A stretch of DNA of 64,000 nt from Mycobacterium sp. 852002-50816_SCH5313054-b (GCF_001667185.1 NZ_LZIC01000063.1:41161-105160); one strand, 5' to 3'. Positions 19,997-29,227 are shown, numbered from the stretch's first letter. Notes: generated by a model from the sequence alone, not told the origin. Translations and numbers: made by a program.

Positions 19997-21406
19997 CTAG
20001 AAGGGTGGTGGCTCGTAGCTGGCGGCGATACGCTCGGCGCGTCGAGCCGCCTCCGCGGCGATGCGCACTTCGTTCCTGCCGCGCTCCCACCTGATCCGTG
20101 CCGCTTGCTCCTGGGCGCGGGTTTGCCGACGGGCCGGCATCATGAGCCCGCGGCCTTCAGGAGGCGGGTGCGGGTCAGCCGGGAGCACCAGCGCTCCGGT
20201 CGGGACGGCTAACGCTGGAAAGAGCAGGCTCCCACCGGATTTGGTGACATACTCATGCCCCGTCGGCGAGGTCCACACCACAGTGCCGTCGGGCTCCTGC
20301 CGGTCCCGCCACTGGACATAGAAGGTCTTGAGCAGATGGTGGTAGCGGCAGAGCAGTTTCAGATTGGACGGGTGGGTGGGGCCCAGCGGAAACGGCACCG
20401 TGTGGTCGATGTCGCAGACTTCGGCCGGCTCGTCGCAACCGGGGAAGCGGCAGGTCAAATCCCGGAATCGGACAAACTCGGCCAACGCCGCCGACGGCCG
20501 GTACCCCGACTCCGCCTTGGCCGGCGGGAGCCACAGCGGCTTGACCTTGGCGAGCCCGGCCACCTCGCGCACCAGCTCGGCCGGCAGCGGCCCGAAACCG
20601 GACAGGTACCCGGGAGCCTGCGACTTGCCGTCGACCGCGGCCTGCTCGGCGAGCACGTGAACGACGACATTCGTGGTCGCAGGACGCGGCACCGCGGCGC
20701 AATCCGGCCCGCCACACTGGCAGCCCAGCGCCTCGGCACCGAAGGCCAGCGCCCCCAGGGCATCAGCGAGACGTTGGGCTTTGGTGCGCGGATCGTCGCG
20801 GCAGACCGTGGCCGCCAGCGCGTCGAGCCTGTGCTCGAGCGCAGCCCCGTCGGTGGCGTGGAGCTGGGCCCACACCCCGGCCAACCCCGCATCGGTGGAC
20901 GCGATCTGGACGTAGCGGTTCTCGTTGCGCGGACCGGGCACTCGCACGCCGGCGGGGTCAAAGCGCGCCACCCACATGTCGATGCGCTCGGCGGCCTTGG
21001 GTCCGGACAGGCGCATCCACTTCGGGGCGTGGCGGGCCACCGCGGCGTCGACCTTGGCGATCAACTCCGCATCGTCGACCACCTCGGTGCGCGTCACCAG
21101 GGCCGCTACCAGCCGGAAATCGATATCGCCGCGCGCAAACACCTCCGCCACCCGGGGCAGCCGCTCACGCAGGGCGATCGCATGCCGCAGCCGCCCGTGG
21201 GCGCGACCACGGCTGATCCGCAGCGCCGCGGCGACCTCGGCCACCACGTTCTCGTGTCCGTCGACGGCCCAGCTGAACCGTTCGGCGTCGTCGTCGGGCG
21301 CCCGTCGCGCGTACAACTCACCGATGGCCGCCAACTCCCGGGCACACGCCACGTTCTGCGCGCGCCCCGCGTCGGAGATCGCCTCCACCACCCCGGCGTC
21401 GGCCAT
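19997..21406 (-). CDS. DUF222 / HNH endonuclease (13E12 repeat family)
   Basis: A protein of about 469 residues with an N-terminal DUF222 helical domain and a C-terminal HNH nuclease motif: CRFPGCDEPAEVCDIDHTVP then LLCRYHH, with the two zinc-type Cys pairs and the catalytic His. A second Cys cluster, CQCGGPDCAAV, sits mid-protein. ATGs at 21442, 21418 and 21406 are all in frame. Because a perfect SOS box (21411-21426) overlaps the first two, I mark the ATG at 21406 as the start. Members of this family in M. tuberculosis are LexA-controlled. They are multi-copy and may derive from a mobile element; no repeats flank this copy. Confidence 0.85.
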   Translation of the reverse strand: MADAGVVEAISDAGRAQNVACARELAAIGELYARRAPDDDAERFSWAVDGHENVVAEVAAALRISRGRAHGRLRHAIALRERLPRVAEVFARGDIDFRLVAALVTRTEVVDDAELIAKVDAAVARHAPKWMRLSGPKAAERIDMWVARFDPAGVRVPGPRNENRYVQIASTDAGLAGVWAQLHATDGAALEHRLDALAATVCRDDPRTKAQRLADALGALAFGAEALGCQCGGPDCAAVPRPATTNVVVHVLAEQAAVDGKSQAPGYLSGFGPLPAELVREVAGLAKVKPLWLPPAKAESGYRPSAALAEFVRFRDLTCRFPGCDEPAEVCDIDHTVPFPLGPTHPSNLKLLCRYHHLLKTFYVQWRDRQEPDGTVVWTSPTGHEYVTKSGGSLLFPALAVPTGALVLPADPHPPPEGRGLMMPARRQTRAQEQAARIRWERGRNEVRIAAEAARRAERIAASYEPPPF

Positions 21407-21410
21407 AGTA

Positions 21411-21426
21411 TCGAACATATGTTCGA
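21411..21426. promoter_or_regulatory. SOS box (LexA operator)
   Basis: TCGAACATATGTTCGA is a perfect match to the mycobacterial LexA consensus TCGAAC-N4-GTTCGA and a full 16-bp palindrome. It lies across the 5' end of the DUF222/HNH gene, including one of its candidate start codons, so LexA binding would block transcription directly and DNA damage would relieve it. Confidence 0.88.
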
Positions 21427-21450
21427 GTATATGCGCGGCCACCGACGGGG

Positions 21451-21780
21451 TTAGGGACCCGGATCCCCCTCGATGATCTCCGGGGCGACTTGCCGGTTTG
21501 CTCCGCCGTTACTCACCCAGGGCTGGGATTGCGGGCTCATGATCCCGATCATGAAGTGGTGGCAAGCGCCCATGTCCCAATCCGGCGTCCCACCGCTGGG
21601 CTGCGGGAAAGGCATTCCGGGACACCAGACATAGCTGCAGGCGTGGTAGTTGCAGATCGCTATCGGATAGGTGAATGCGTTGGCCGTCCCCGCGGTGAAT
21701 CCGAGGGCCGCGAGGGCGGTGGCACCCGACAGCAGCGTGCCGGCGAGTGCCCGCTTGATGAGGTGAGCTTTGGTGTTCAT
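21451..21780 (-). CDS. Small secreted WCPG-WDM-CH protein, second copy
   Basis: A 109-residue exported protein. Signal peptide about residues 1-35 (LAGTLLSGATALAALGFTAG, cleavage near ANA). Mature part: CNYHACSYVWCPGMPFP, then PDWDMGACHHFMIGI, then a Pro/Gly tail. It shares the WCPG...WDM..CH core with the protein at 10697-10996 but little else, so the two are distant paralogues. Lies between the DUF222 start region and the wzm stop on the same strand as wzm. Function unknown. Confidence 0.82.
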   Translation of the reverse strand: MNTKAHLIKRALAGTLLSGATALAALGFTAGTANAFTYPIAICNYHACSYVWCPGMPFPQPSGGTPDWDMGACHHFMIGIMSPQSQPWVSNGGANRQVAPEIIEGDPGP

Positions 21781-21841
21781 GCCCCGATTCCTATCTATCT
21801 GCCAGGCCTACCAATCCCAACAATGCGGCGTCGGCCACACG

Positions 21842-22672
21842 CTAAACCCAGTACGGCACCCGGGCGCGGTATTGCCGCATCGCGAACGCGGCCAGCAGCC
21901 AGCCGACGGCCGTGAGCACCAAGACCACCACCCAGTGCCGCAGTTCCTGGTGGGCGCCCAGCAAGGGGGACCGGACGATATCGAGGTAGTGCAGCAGCGG
22001 GTTGAGCTCGACGATGCTCGACCAGCGCCCGGCGCCCTGCTGCCGCAGCGTGTCGTCGTTCCAGATGATCGGCGTCATGAAGAACAGCAACTGCACGACC
22101 GAGAACAGCAGGGGGCCGATGTCGCGGTAGCGGGTCGCCAGGATGCCGAAGCACAGTGCCACCCAGATGGAATTGAGCACGATCAGCGCCAGGGCCGGGA
22201 TCACCGAGAGGTCGGCCCACGACCACGGTTTGGGAAAGATGATCGCGACGACGACGTAGATGGCGATGTTGTGCGCGAACAGGATCATCTGCCGCCACAC
22301 CAGCCGGTAGACGTGCACGCTCAGCGGCGTCGGCAGCTGCTTGATCAGCCCCTCGTTGGCGACGAACACGTCGGCGCCCTCCAGGATGGCGGCGTTGATC
22401 ATGTTCCAGATGATCAACCCGAGCGTGACGTAGGGCAGGTGCACCGACAGGTCCAGGTGGAACAGCTTGGAATACAACCCGCCCATCGCGACGGCGGTGG
22501 TGCCGGTGGCGATGGTGATCCAGAACGGCCCGAGCACCGAGCGGCGGTAGCGCTGCTTGATGTCCTGCCAGCCCAGGTGCAGCCACAGCTCGTGACGGCG
22601 GAAGCCGGCGAGCAGGTCGCCGCGCGCGCGGGCGAAGGTCCGCGATTGCGCGGCCGCATCGATGAACGTCAT
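21842..22672 (-). CDS. wzm: ABC-2 type polysaccharide exporter permease (Wzm, Rv3783-like)
   Basis: A 276-residue permease with six predicted membrane helices of the O-antigen exporter type. With Wzt it is thought to carry lipid-linked galactan across the membrane for arabinogalactan assembly. The cytoplasmic N-terminus contains LGWQDIKQRYRRSVLGPFW, the amphipathic element of this family; FMTPIIW lies in a late helix. I chose the ATG at 22672 because it overlaps the glfT1 stop by 4 nt; an ATG at 22732 would overlap much more. Named rfbD in older M. tuberculosis annotation. Confidence 0.92.
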   Translation of the reverse strand: MTFIDAAAQSRTFARARGDLLAGFRRHELWLHLGWQDIKQRYRRSVLGPFWITIATGTTAVAMGGLYSKLFHLDLSVHLPYVTLGLIIWNMINAAILEGADVFVANEGLIKQLPTPLSVHVYRLVWRQMILFAHNIAIYVVVAIIFPKPWSWADLSVIPALALIVLNSIWVALCFGILATRYRDIGPLLFSVVQLLFFMTPIIWNDDTLRQQGAGRWSSIVELNPLLHYLDIVRSPLLGAHQELRHWVVVLVLTAVGWLLAAFAMRQYRARVPYWV

Positions 22673-23586
22673 GCCGACCCTCCAGGCGTCCCGAAGCGCT
22701 CGCGACGGCCCAAGCGGCGCAACCGAATCCACTCAACCAGGCCCTTGGGGTCGCGGCGGGTCACCAGGAAGAACCAGCCGAATCGGACCCACTCCTGGAA
22801 CAGCAGCTTGCGCAGGCCGGGTTGGGCCATCAGGTAGCCGCGGTTGCGGTAGGTGAAGAACCGCTTGGCCGAGTCGTCCGGGTACTGGGTGTGCATCCGG
22901 CCGCCCAGGATCGGCTTGAACTCCTCGGATCCGCACGGGTGTAGGTAGACCGCGTCCAGGCAGGTGCCGAACGCCAGGCCGGACCGAACCAGCCGGCGGT
23001 GCATCTCCACCTCGTCGCCGCGAATGAACAGCCGCAGGTCCGGCACGCCGATCGATTCCAGCGTCGACGCCCGGAACAGCGCGCCGTTGAACAACGACGC
23101 GATGCCACGCAGCAGATCCTGGCCCGCTTCGGTGCGCAATTCGCTTGTGCGCCTGCGCCATACCAAGCCTCGCCGTAGCGGAAACGCGAGCCGCTGCGGG
23201 TCGTCCATATTGCAGACCATCGGCGACACCTCGGCCAGGCCGTACTTCTCGGCGCAGGCCAGCAGCGTCGCCAGCACGCGCGAGTCCTGCGGGCGCCCGT
23301 CGTCGTCGGCGAGCCAGACCCAATCGGCCCCCTGCGCCAGCGCGTGCAACATGCCGAGCGCGAAACCGCCTGCGCCACCGAGGTTTCGGCGTGAGCCGAG
23401 GTAGGTCGTCGGAATCGGCTGTCCGGCCACCAGATCACGGATCCGGCCACCGTCCGAAAGCCCGTCGTTGTCGACCACGATCAGGTGATCGGGCAGCCGG
23501 CTTTGCGTGCTGAGCACGTCCAGCGACTTGGCCAGCTCATCGGGGCGCCGGTGTGTGACCACCACGGCAAAGACGTTGTCGCTCAC
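22669..23586 (-). CDS. glfT1: Galactofuranosyltransferase GlfT1
   Basis: A 305-residue GT2-family enzyme that adds the first two galactofuranose units to the decaprenyl-PP-GlcNAc-rhamnose primer of the galactan. Starts VFAVVVTHRRPDELAKSLDV (Rossmann strand 1); the metal-binding DDD is in VWLADDDGRPQDSRV; the acceptor/base region is RLFIRGDEVEMHRRL. The GTG at 23586 overlaps the wzt stop by 4 nt, and gives the expected length. It lies between wzt and wzm, so galactan priming and export are co-transcribed. Confidence 0.95.
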   Translation of the reverse strand: MSDNVFAVVVTHRRPDELAKSLDVLSTQSRLPDHLIVVDNDGLSDGGRIRDLVAGQPIPTTYLGSRRNLGGAGGFALGMLHALAQGADWVWLADDDGRPQDSRVLATLLACAEKYGLAEVSPMVCNMDDPQRLAFPLRRGLVWRRRTSELRTEAGQDLLRGIASLFNGALFRASTLESIGVPDLRLFIRGDEVEMHRRLVRSGLAFGTCLDAVYLHPCGSEEFKPILGGRMHTQYPDDSAKRFFTYRNRGYLMAQPGLRKLLFQEWVRFGWFFLVTRRDPKGLVEWIRLRRLGRRERFGTPGGSA

Positions 23587-24380
23587 GGCTGTCCGGCGGT
23601 CTCGGCCAGCACCTCGCGCACGTGCCGGGCCGCGTCCTCGCCCTCGTACGCGCGCACCACGTCCTCGATGCCGCCGGTCATGCGGATGACGCCGTGGTCG
23701 ATCCACATCGCGGTCTTGCAAAGCCGGGCCAGGAACTCGTTGGAATGGCTGGCGAACACCAGGATTCCGGAGCGCTCCACCAGCCTCTGCAACCGGGACT
23801 GGGCCTTCTTCAGGAAATCGGCGTCGACCGCGCCGATGCCCTCGTCCAGCAGCAGGATCTCGGGGTCGATGCTGGTGACCACGCCCATCGCCAGCCGCAC
23901 CCGCATCCCGGTGGAGTAGGTGCGCAGCGGCATCGACAGGTAGTCGCCCAGCTCCGTGAACTCGGCGATCTCGTCGACCTTCGACATCATCTGCTTGCGC
24001 GTCTGCCCCAGGAACAGCCCGCGGATGATGATGTTCTCGTAGCCGGAGATCTCGGGGTCCATGCCGACCCCGAGGTCGAAGACCGGCGCGACCCGGCCGG
24101 TGACCTTCGCCCAGCCGCGGGTGGGCTCGTAGATGCCCGAAAGCAGCCGCAGCAGAGTCGATTTCCCGGCCCCGTTGTGACCGACGAGCCCGACCCGGTC
24201 GCCCAGCTCGAGCGTCATGGTGATGTCACGCAGCGCCTCGATGACGATGACGTTCGAGCTGTTGCGACCGATGGTGCCGCCGGCCTTGCCCAGGAAAGCC
24301 TTCTTCAACGACCGCGACTTGGCGTCGAAGATGGGAAATTCCACCCACGCGTCGCGCGTCTCGATATGGGGACCCGGCAC
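23583..24380 (-). CDS. wzt: ABC exporter ATP-binding protein (Wzt, Rv3781-like)
   Basis: A 265-residue ATPase partner of Wzm. Walker A is GHNGAGKST, the signature region reads YSTGMRVRLAMG (the form usual for polysaccharide exporters), Walker B is PEILLLDEG and the switch His is in VFASHS. It has no C-terminal carbohydrate-recognition domain, unlike Wzt of some O-antigen systems. First gene of wzt-glfT1-wzm, with 4-nt overlaps. Called rfbE in older annotation. Confidence 0.94.
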   Translation of the reverse strand: MPGPHIETRDAWVEFPIFDAKSRSLKKAFLGKAGGTIGRNSSNVIVIEALRDITMTLELGDRVGLVGHNGAGKSTLLRLLSGIYEPTRGWAKVTGRVAPVFDLGVGMDPEISGYENIIIRGLFLGQTRKQMMSKVDEIAEFTELGDYLSMPLRTYSTGMRVRLAMGVVTSIDPEILLLDEGIGAVDADFLKKAQSRLQRLVERSGILVFASHSNEFLARLCKTAMWIDHGVIRMTGGIEDVVRAYEGEDAARHVREVLAETAGQP

Positions 24381-24390
24381 CGTTGGCTAC

Positions 24391-24927
24391 CTACAGGTAT
24401 TGACCGTGTCCGGTGCCGCCGGCCGGCTTTCCGATGCCCGGGGGCAGCGCGCCCTGGCGCATCTGCTCCAGCTGCGCGCGGGCGGCCATCTGCTGTGCGA
24501 ACAGCGCGGTCTGAATGCCGTGGAACAGCCCTTCCAGCCAGCCGACCAGCTGCGCCTGAGCGATGCGCAATTCGGCGTCCGACGGCGCGACGTCCTCACT
24601 GAACGGCAGGGTGAGCCGATCGAGCTCCTCGCGCAGTTCGGGTGCGAGGCCCTCTTCGAGCTCGCGGATGCTGGTGGCGTGGATGTCGCGCAGCCGGTTG
24701 CGGCTGGCTTCGTCCAGCGGCGCGGCGCGCACCTCCTCGAGCAGTTGCTTGATCATGGTGCCGATGCGCATCACCTTCGCCGGCTGCTCGACGAGGTCGG
24801 TCAGGGAGCGTTCGTCGGAGTCGTCCTCCGCGTCGCGGAGCGCCATGATCCGCGGGTCGACGCCGCCGATGACCTCGATGCCGTCGGCGTCAGGGCCGTC
24901 GTTGCCGTTAGTCAATCCATTCACCAT
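24391..24927 (-). CDS. bpa: Bacterial proteasome activator Bpa (PafE)
   Basis: A 178-residue ATP-independent activator of the 20S proteasome. An acidic N-terminus (about 1-40) is followed by a four-helix bundle (LVEQPAKVMRIGTMIKQLLE through LFAQQMAARAQL) and a flexible tail ending GQYL, the motif that docks into proteasome alpha-ring pockets and opens the gate. Length equals the M. tuberculosis Rv3780 protein. The ATG at 24927 lies just after the stop of the upstream membrane-protein gene. Confidence 0.95.
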   Translation of the reverse strand: MVNGLTNGNDGPDADGIEVIGGVDPRIMALRDAEDDSDERSLTDLVEQPAKVMRIGTMIKQLLEEVRAAPLDEASRNRLRDIHATSIRELEEGLAPELREELDRLTLPFSEDVAPSDAELRIAQAQLVGWLEGLFHGIQTALFAQQMAARAQLEQMRQGALPPGIGKPAGGTGHGQYL

Positions 24928-24941
24928 CCTCTTTGGGGACT

Positions 24942-26912
24942 TTAAGGGTGCGGCGCCGCGGCGTCTGGGCGCCACTCGTAGATTCGAGCCCCACCGTTGT
25001 CGTAGATCATCGTCCACGACGTCGACTTTTCCAGAGACACTAGCCCGTCGGGCGTGGCAAACCCTCTGACGTTGGGCGTGCTGGTCAAGATGTACCTGAT
25101 ATTGAGCGCTTTGATCGCCTCGACCACCTTCGGATCGGATTCGCCTTTGCGCGCCGAGGTCCAGAAGATGTAGCGGTAGTAGCCGGGGCCGGTCTGCTGC
25201 GGGAAGTCGTAGTGCGTCCACAACGGGTGCAGGTCGGCGACCGCGTACATCCACGTGGTGCCGTCGATGTTCGAGTCGCCGATCAGGGTGTCGCGAGCGC
25301 CGGGCAGCGTGGCCAGGTAGGCCATGGCCATGAGGTCGCGCTGGTCGACGATCACCGAGTCGTACTTGTCGCCTAACAGAACGATGTGCCGGTAGAGGTA
25401 GTGCCGGGCGGTGAGCACGGTGGCCAGCAGAAGAAGGACCGCCGTGGCAGCGGTCCAGACCGGGGAGCGCTGCTGTTTGAACCGGCCGGTGACGTACCTG
25501 GCCGCGCCCACCACGACGGCGACGATCGCGAACAGTGCGATGGCCGCCATCGGCGTCACCAGCATCGTCACCACGGCCGCCAGGCGCCGCGGATCGTTGT
25601 AGAAGAACTGGCTGAACTCCTCGATGGCACGGCCGACGGGATTGCGAAACGGCGCCGCCGAGTAGATCGTCGCCACGGTCAGCAACAGCCAGACGGCCGG
25701 TGGCCACCAGATCCGCTTGTACAGCAGGATCGCCATGCCGAGGTAGATCAGCACGAGCAAGCCGTATTGGGTGGGGAAGTCGTTGAGGTGGCGGGTGTGC
25801 AGCAGCAGCGCGTCGATGACGCTCTGCTTCGCGCTCTTGAAGCTGGGGAACGCGTGCCCGGCGATGATGTCGGCCTGCCGGAGCACCCCGAGGAACTGCG
25901 GGGCCAGCACCAGGCCCGTCGGCACGGCCACGGCGGCTAGGGTCAGCGCGTCGGCGAGGCGGCCACGCACCGGATGCCACAAGGCGTCCAGCAGCCACCA
26001 GGCCAACAGGAAGAGGATGACGATGAACCCGCCGGTCAGGTGCACCGACAGAACGCCCACCAGCGCCAGCACCGCCGACGGAATGCGATCGCGGTGCCGC
26101 AACGTCGAGGCGATGAGGACGAACGTCGGGATCGCGACCCCGTAGGCGGCCAGGTTGGGCATCGCCGCGACGCCGAACTCGACGTAGGGGACCGAGGTGA
26201 ACGACGCCGACAGCGTCGCCGCGGTGGCCGAGACGGCGGCGGTGCGCCATTGGGTGCTGATCGGGCGCAGCAGGAACCAGGTGAGCGTGGCGGCGCTGGA
26301 GGGAAACAGCCACACGGACGCGGCCAGCGAAGTCAGGGTGTAGCCGGTGGTGGGCGCCGCCCCGGTGAGCTGACAGTAAATCGCGGTCAGGGCGTGAAAG
26401 ACCGACGGGTAGTACAGCGGCTGGTGGGTCTCGACGTTGCGCAGCTCGCCCATGTGGGTGGACGACGCCTGGCCGGTGTCGAGGATGTAGCGCACCTCGT
26501 TGGCGTGCCAGGCCGCGTCCCAGGTGCTGGGAATCGACTGCCAGTGCGTGAGCCCGCGGTAGCCCGCCCACATGATCAGCGCCGCGCCCAACAGCACGCC
26601 GGCGGCGACCAGCGCCGCCGGCCAGCCGCCGATCCCGCGGGCTTCCGCGTCGGCGTTCCGGTAGCGGGCCAGCAGCAGCTGCAAACCCGTCGCGGCCAGG
26701 CACACCACCGCGAGCGTGGCCAGCGCAGTCCAACCGTTCCAAGGGATTCCGAGCGCACCGAAGGGGATGATCGCCAGCGCCACAACGCCATAGGTCAGCG
26801 CCGGGCCAACCGCAATGGCGACCGGCCACGTTTGCTGGTTGATGCGCGCGACTATCACACCCGGTGCGATCAGCAGGAACAGTGCGATCAGCGTTCCGGT
26901 CCATAGGCCCAC
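24942..26912 (-). CDS. GT-C membrane protein, polyprenyl-phosphomannose synthesis (Rv3779-like)
   Basis: A 656-residue protein with about 13 membrane helices and a soluble C-terminal part (DTLIGDSNIDGTTWMYAVAD onward). The loop after helix 3 holds WQSIPSTWDAAWHANEVRY, the GT-C acidic motif region. The M. tuberculosis homologue Rv3779 was reported to be needed for polyprenyl-phosphomannose and mannolipids. The GTG at 26912 (VGLWTGTLIALFLLIAPG) is preferred, since upstream codons have a non-membrane, low-complexity look. Divergent from the aminotransferase-fold gene at 27015. Confidence 0.85.
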   Translation of the reverse strand: MGLWTGTLIALFLLIAPGVIVARINQQTWPVAIAVGPALTYGVVALAIIPFGALGIPWNGWTALATLAVVCLAATGLQLLLARYRNADAEARGIGGWPAALVAAGVLLGAALIMWAGYRGLTHWQSIPSTWDAAWHANEVRYILDTGQASSTHMGELRNVETHQPLYYPSVFHALTAIYCQLTGAAPTTGYTLTSLAASVWLFPSSAATLTWFLLRPISTQWRTAAVSATAATLSASFTSVPYVEFGVAAMPNLAAYGVAIPTFVLIASTLRHRDRIPSAVLALVGVLSVHLTGGFIVILFLLAWWLLDALWHPVRGRLADALTLAAVAVPTGLVLAPQFLGVLRQADIIAGHAFPSFKSAKQSVIDALLLHTRHLNDFPTQYGLLVLIYLGMAILLYKRIWWPPAVWLLLTVATIYSAAPFRNPVGRAIEEFSQFFYNDPRRLAAVVTMLVTPMAAIALFAIVAVVVGAARYVTGRFKQQRSPVWTAATAVLLLLATVLTARHYLYRHIVLLGDKYDSVIVDQRDLMAMAYLATLPGARDTLIGDSNIDGTTWMYAVADLHPLWTHYDFPQQTGPGYYRYIFWTSARKGESDPKVVEAIKALNIRYILTSTPNVRGFATPDGLVSLEKSTSWTMIYDNGGARIYEWRPDAAAPHP

Positions 26913-27014
26913 TCGACTAGTATGGCTGCCCGGGTGACCCGGCTTGCCAATGCCTGAGGGGCACCCGCTACCGTCACAATTTTCGCGGAATTGCGAAGCT
27001 CTAAGGTGGCTGGC

Positions 27015-28211
27015 ATGGCTTACGACGTCGCCCGGGTGCGCGGACTGCATCCCTCATTGGGTGACGGGTGGGTGCACTTCGACGCGCCTACCGGCATGCT
27101 CATCCCGGATTCCGTTGCTACCACGGTGTCCACGGCGTTTCGCCGGTCGAGCGCCAGCACCGTGGGAGCGCACCCGTCGGCTCGGCGCAGCGCTGCGGTG
27201 CTCGACGCGGCGCGGGCCGCGGTGGCCGACCTGGTCAACGCCGACCCGGCGGGCGTCGTGCTGGGCGCCGATCGCGCCATCCTGTTGTCGTCGCTGGCCG
27301 AGGCGTCGTCCTCGCGGGCCGGCCTCGGCTACGAGGTGGTCGTCAGCCGGCTCGACGACGAGGCCAATATCGCCCCGTGGCTGCGGGCCGCCCACCGCTA
27401 CGGCGCCAAGGTGAAGTGGGCCGAGATCGACATCGAGACCGGCGAGCTGCCGACGTGGCAGTGGGAGAGCCTGATCGGGAAGTCGACCCGGCTGGTCGCC
27501 GTCTCGACGGCGTCGGCGACGCTGGGCACCGTCACCGACCTGCGGGCGATGACCAAGCTGGTGCACGACGTCGGCGGCCTGGTGGTGGTCGATCACTCCG
27601 CGGCCGCGCCGTACCGGTTGCTCGACGTCAAGGAGACCGACGCCGACGTGGTGGCGGTAAACGCGCTCGCCTGGGGCGGCCCGCCGGTCGGGGCGCTGGT
27701 GTTCCGCGACCCGGGAATGATCGGTACCTTCGGCACCGTCTCGACCGACCCCAACGCCACCGGCCCGGCGCGCCTGGAGCTGGGTGCCCACCAATTCGGT
27801 CTGCTGGCCGGCGTGGTCGCCAGCATTGAGTACCTGGCGGCGCTCGACGAGTCGGCCCGCGGGAGCCGCCGCGAACGCCTGTCGGTCTCGACGCAGTCCG
27901 CCACCGCGTACCTGAACCGGGTGTTCGACTACCTGATGGTGTCGCTGCGGTCCCTGCCGCTGGTGATGGTCATCGGCCGCCCCGAGGCGCGGATACCGGT
28001 CGTCAGCTTCGCCCTGCAGGACGTTCCGGCCGAACGCGTGGTGCAGCGCCTGGCGGACAACGGAATCCTGGCCATCACCAACGAGAGCTCACGCGCGCTC
28101 GACGTGCTGGGCGTCAACGACGTGGGCGGCGCCGTCACCGTCGGGCTGGCGCATTACTCGACGACGGCCGAGGTCGACCAGCTGGTGCGTGCGCTGGCGT
28201 CGCTGGGCTGA
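27015..28211 (+). CDS. Cysteine desulfurase-like protein lacking the PLP lysine (Rv3778c-like)
   Basis: A 398-residue protein with the class V aminotransferase (cysteine desulfurase) fold: [45 protein letters not shown] (the Asp that binds the pyridine N), then [17 protein letters not shown]. In true desulfurases the last segment reads S-x-H-K-x-x-G-P, with Lys bound to PLP; here the His and Lys positions are Leu and Ala. Catalysis by the normal mechanism is therefore doubtful. ATG at 27015 has AAGGTGG upstream. Ends 8 nt from a convergent gene. Confidence 0.85.
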   Translation: MAYDVARVRGLHPSLGDGWVHFDAPTGMLIPDSVATTVSTAFRRSSASTVGAHPSARRSAAVLDAARAAVADLVNADPAGVVLGADRAILLSSLAEASSSRAGLGYEVVVSRLDDEANIAPWLRAAHRYGAKVKWAEIDIETGELPTWQWESLIGKSTRLVAVSTASATLGTVTDLRAMTKLVHDVGGLVVVDHSAAAPYRLLDVKETDADVVAVNALAWGGPPVGALVFRDPGMIGTFGTVSTDPNATGPARLELGAHQFGLLAGVVASIEYLAALDESARGSRRERLSVSTQSATAYLNRVFDYLMVSLRSLPLVMVIGRPEARIPVVSFALQDVPAERVVQRLADNGILAITNESSRALDVLGVNDVGGAVTVGLAHYSTTAEVDQLVRALASLG

Positions 28212-28218
28212 GCCGGCG

Positions 28219-29190
28219 CTAGACGGTCAGCACGATCTTCCCGGTCACCTTGCTGTCCACCAGCTGTCGGTGCGCGTCACCGGCCTGCTGGATGGGCAGG
28301 CGCGCGCCGATGATCGGCCGCACCCGGCCCTCGGCGATCATCGGCCACACCGACGCCCGCACCGCCTGCACGATCTCGGTCTTGCTGTTCGGCCCGGTCA
28401 CCGGCCGGGCCCGCAGCGTGGTGCCGATGACCCGCGCCCGCTTGGCCAGCAGCTTGCCGATGTTGAGTTCGGCCTTCAGCCCGCCCTGCATGCCGATGAT
28501 GACGAGCTGGCCGTCGGTCGCCAGGGCATCGATGTTGCGGTCCAGGTAGGCGGCGCCCATGATGTCGAGGATCACGTCGGCGCCGTCGGTTTCCTCAAGC
28601 AGCCGCGCGACGAAGTCCTCGTCGCGGTAGTTGATGGTGATCTGGGCGCCCAGCTCGCGGCAGAACTCCAGCTTCTCCGCCGACCCGGCGGTGACGGCCA
28701 CCCGCGCGCCCAGCGCCCGCGCCACCTGGATCGCGTGGCTGCCGATGCCGCTGCCTCCGCCGTGCACCAGCAACACCTGGCCCTTGCCGAGGTGGGCGAC
28801 CATCACCAGGTTCGACCACACCGTGCACGCCACCTCCGGCAAGCCGGCCGCGTCGAGCAGGTCCACGCCGTCGGGAACGGGCAGCACCTGACCGGCGGGC
28901 ACGGCGACGTACTCGGCGTAGCCGCCGCCGGCCAGCAAGGCGCAAACCTCTTGTCCCGCAGACCAATCCGCGACGCCCTCGCCGGCATCGGCGAGGACCC
29001 CCGACACCTCCATGCCGATGATGTCGCTGGCCCCCGGCGGCGGCGGGTACTTGCCGGCGGCCTGCAGAACATCGGCGCGGTTGACGCCGGCAGCGGCGAC
29101 CTTGATCAGTACCTCGCCGGGTCCCGCCGCGGCGTCGGGCACTTCTTGCCAGGACAGTTGATCGGAAGATTCGGCGACGATCGCGCGCAT
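28219..29190 (-). CDS. NADPH:quinone oxidoreductase, MDR family (Rv3777-like)
   Basis: A 323-residue zinc-free medium-chain reductase. The N-terminal GroES-like domain contains AAGVNRADVLQAAGKYPPP, and the Rossmann domain contains LLVHGGGSGIGSHAIQVARA (nucleotide-binding glycine run). It resembles PIG3/quinone reductases and probably reduces a quinone or enone with NADPH. The ATG at 29190 fits the family; a GTG at 29211 adds 7 residues. Its start is 38 nt from the tRNA-Ser on the opposite strand. Confidence 0.9.
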   Translation of the reverse strand: MRAIVAESSDQLSWQEVPDAAAGPGEVLIKVAAAGVNRADVLQAAGKYPPPPGASDIIGMEVSGVLADAGEGVADWSAGQEVCALLAGGGYAEYVAVPAGQVLPVPDGVDLLDAAGLPEVACTVWSNLVMVAHLGKGQVLLVHGGGSGIGSHAIQVARALGARVAVTAGSAEKLEFCRELGAQITINYRDEDFVARLLEETDGADVILDIMGAAYLDRNIDALATDGQLVIIGMQGGLKAELNIGKLLAKRARVIGTTLRARPVTGPNSKTEIVQAVRASVWPMIAEGRVRPIIGARLPIQQAGDAHRQLVDSKVTGKIVLTV

Positions 29191-29227
29191 GACGGCGACG
29201 TTACTAGTCACCGTTACCCTTATCAGC

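Noticed and set aside
19997..21442. DUF222/HNH gene considered as a mobile element
   Set aside because: No terminal repeats, target duplications or transposase were found around it; left as a gene of a multi-copy family.
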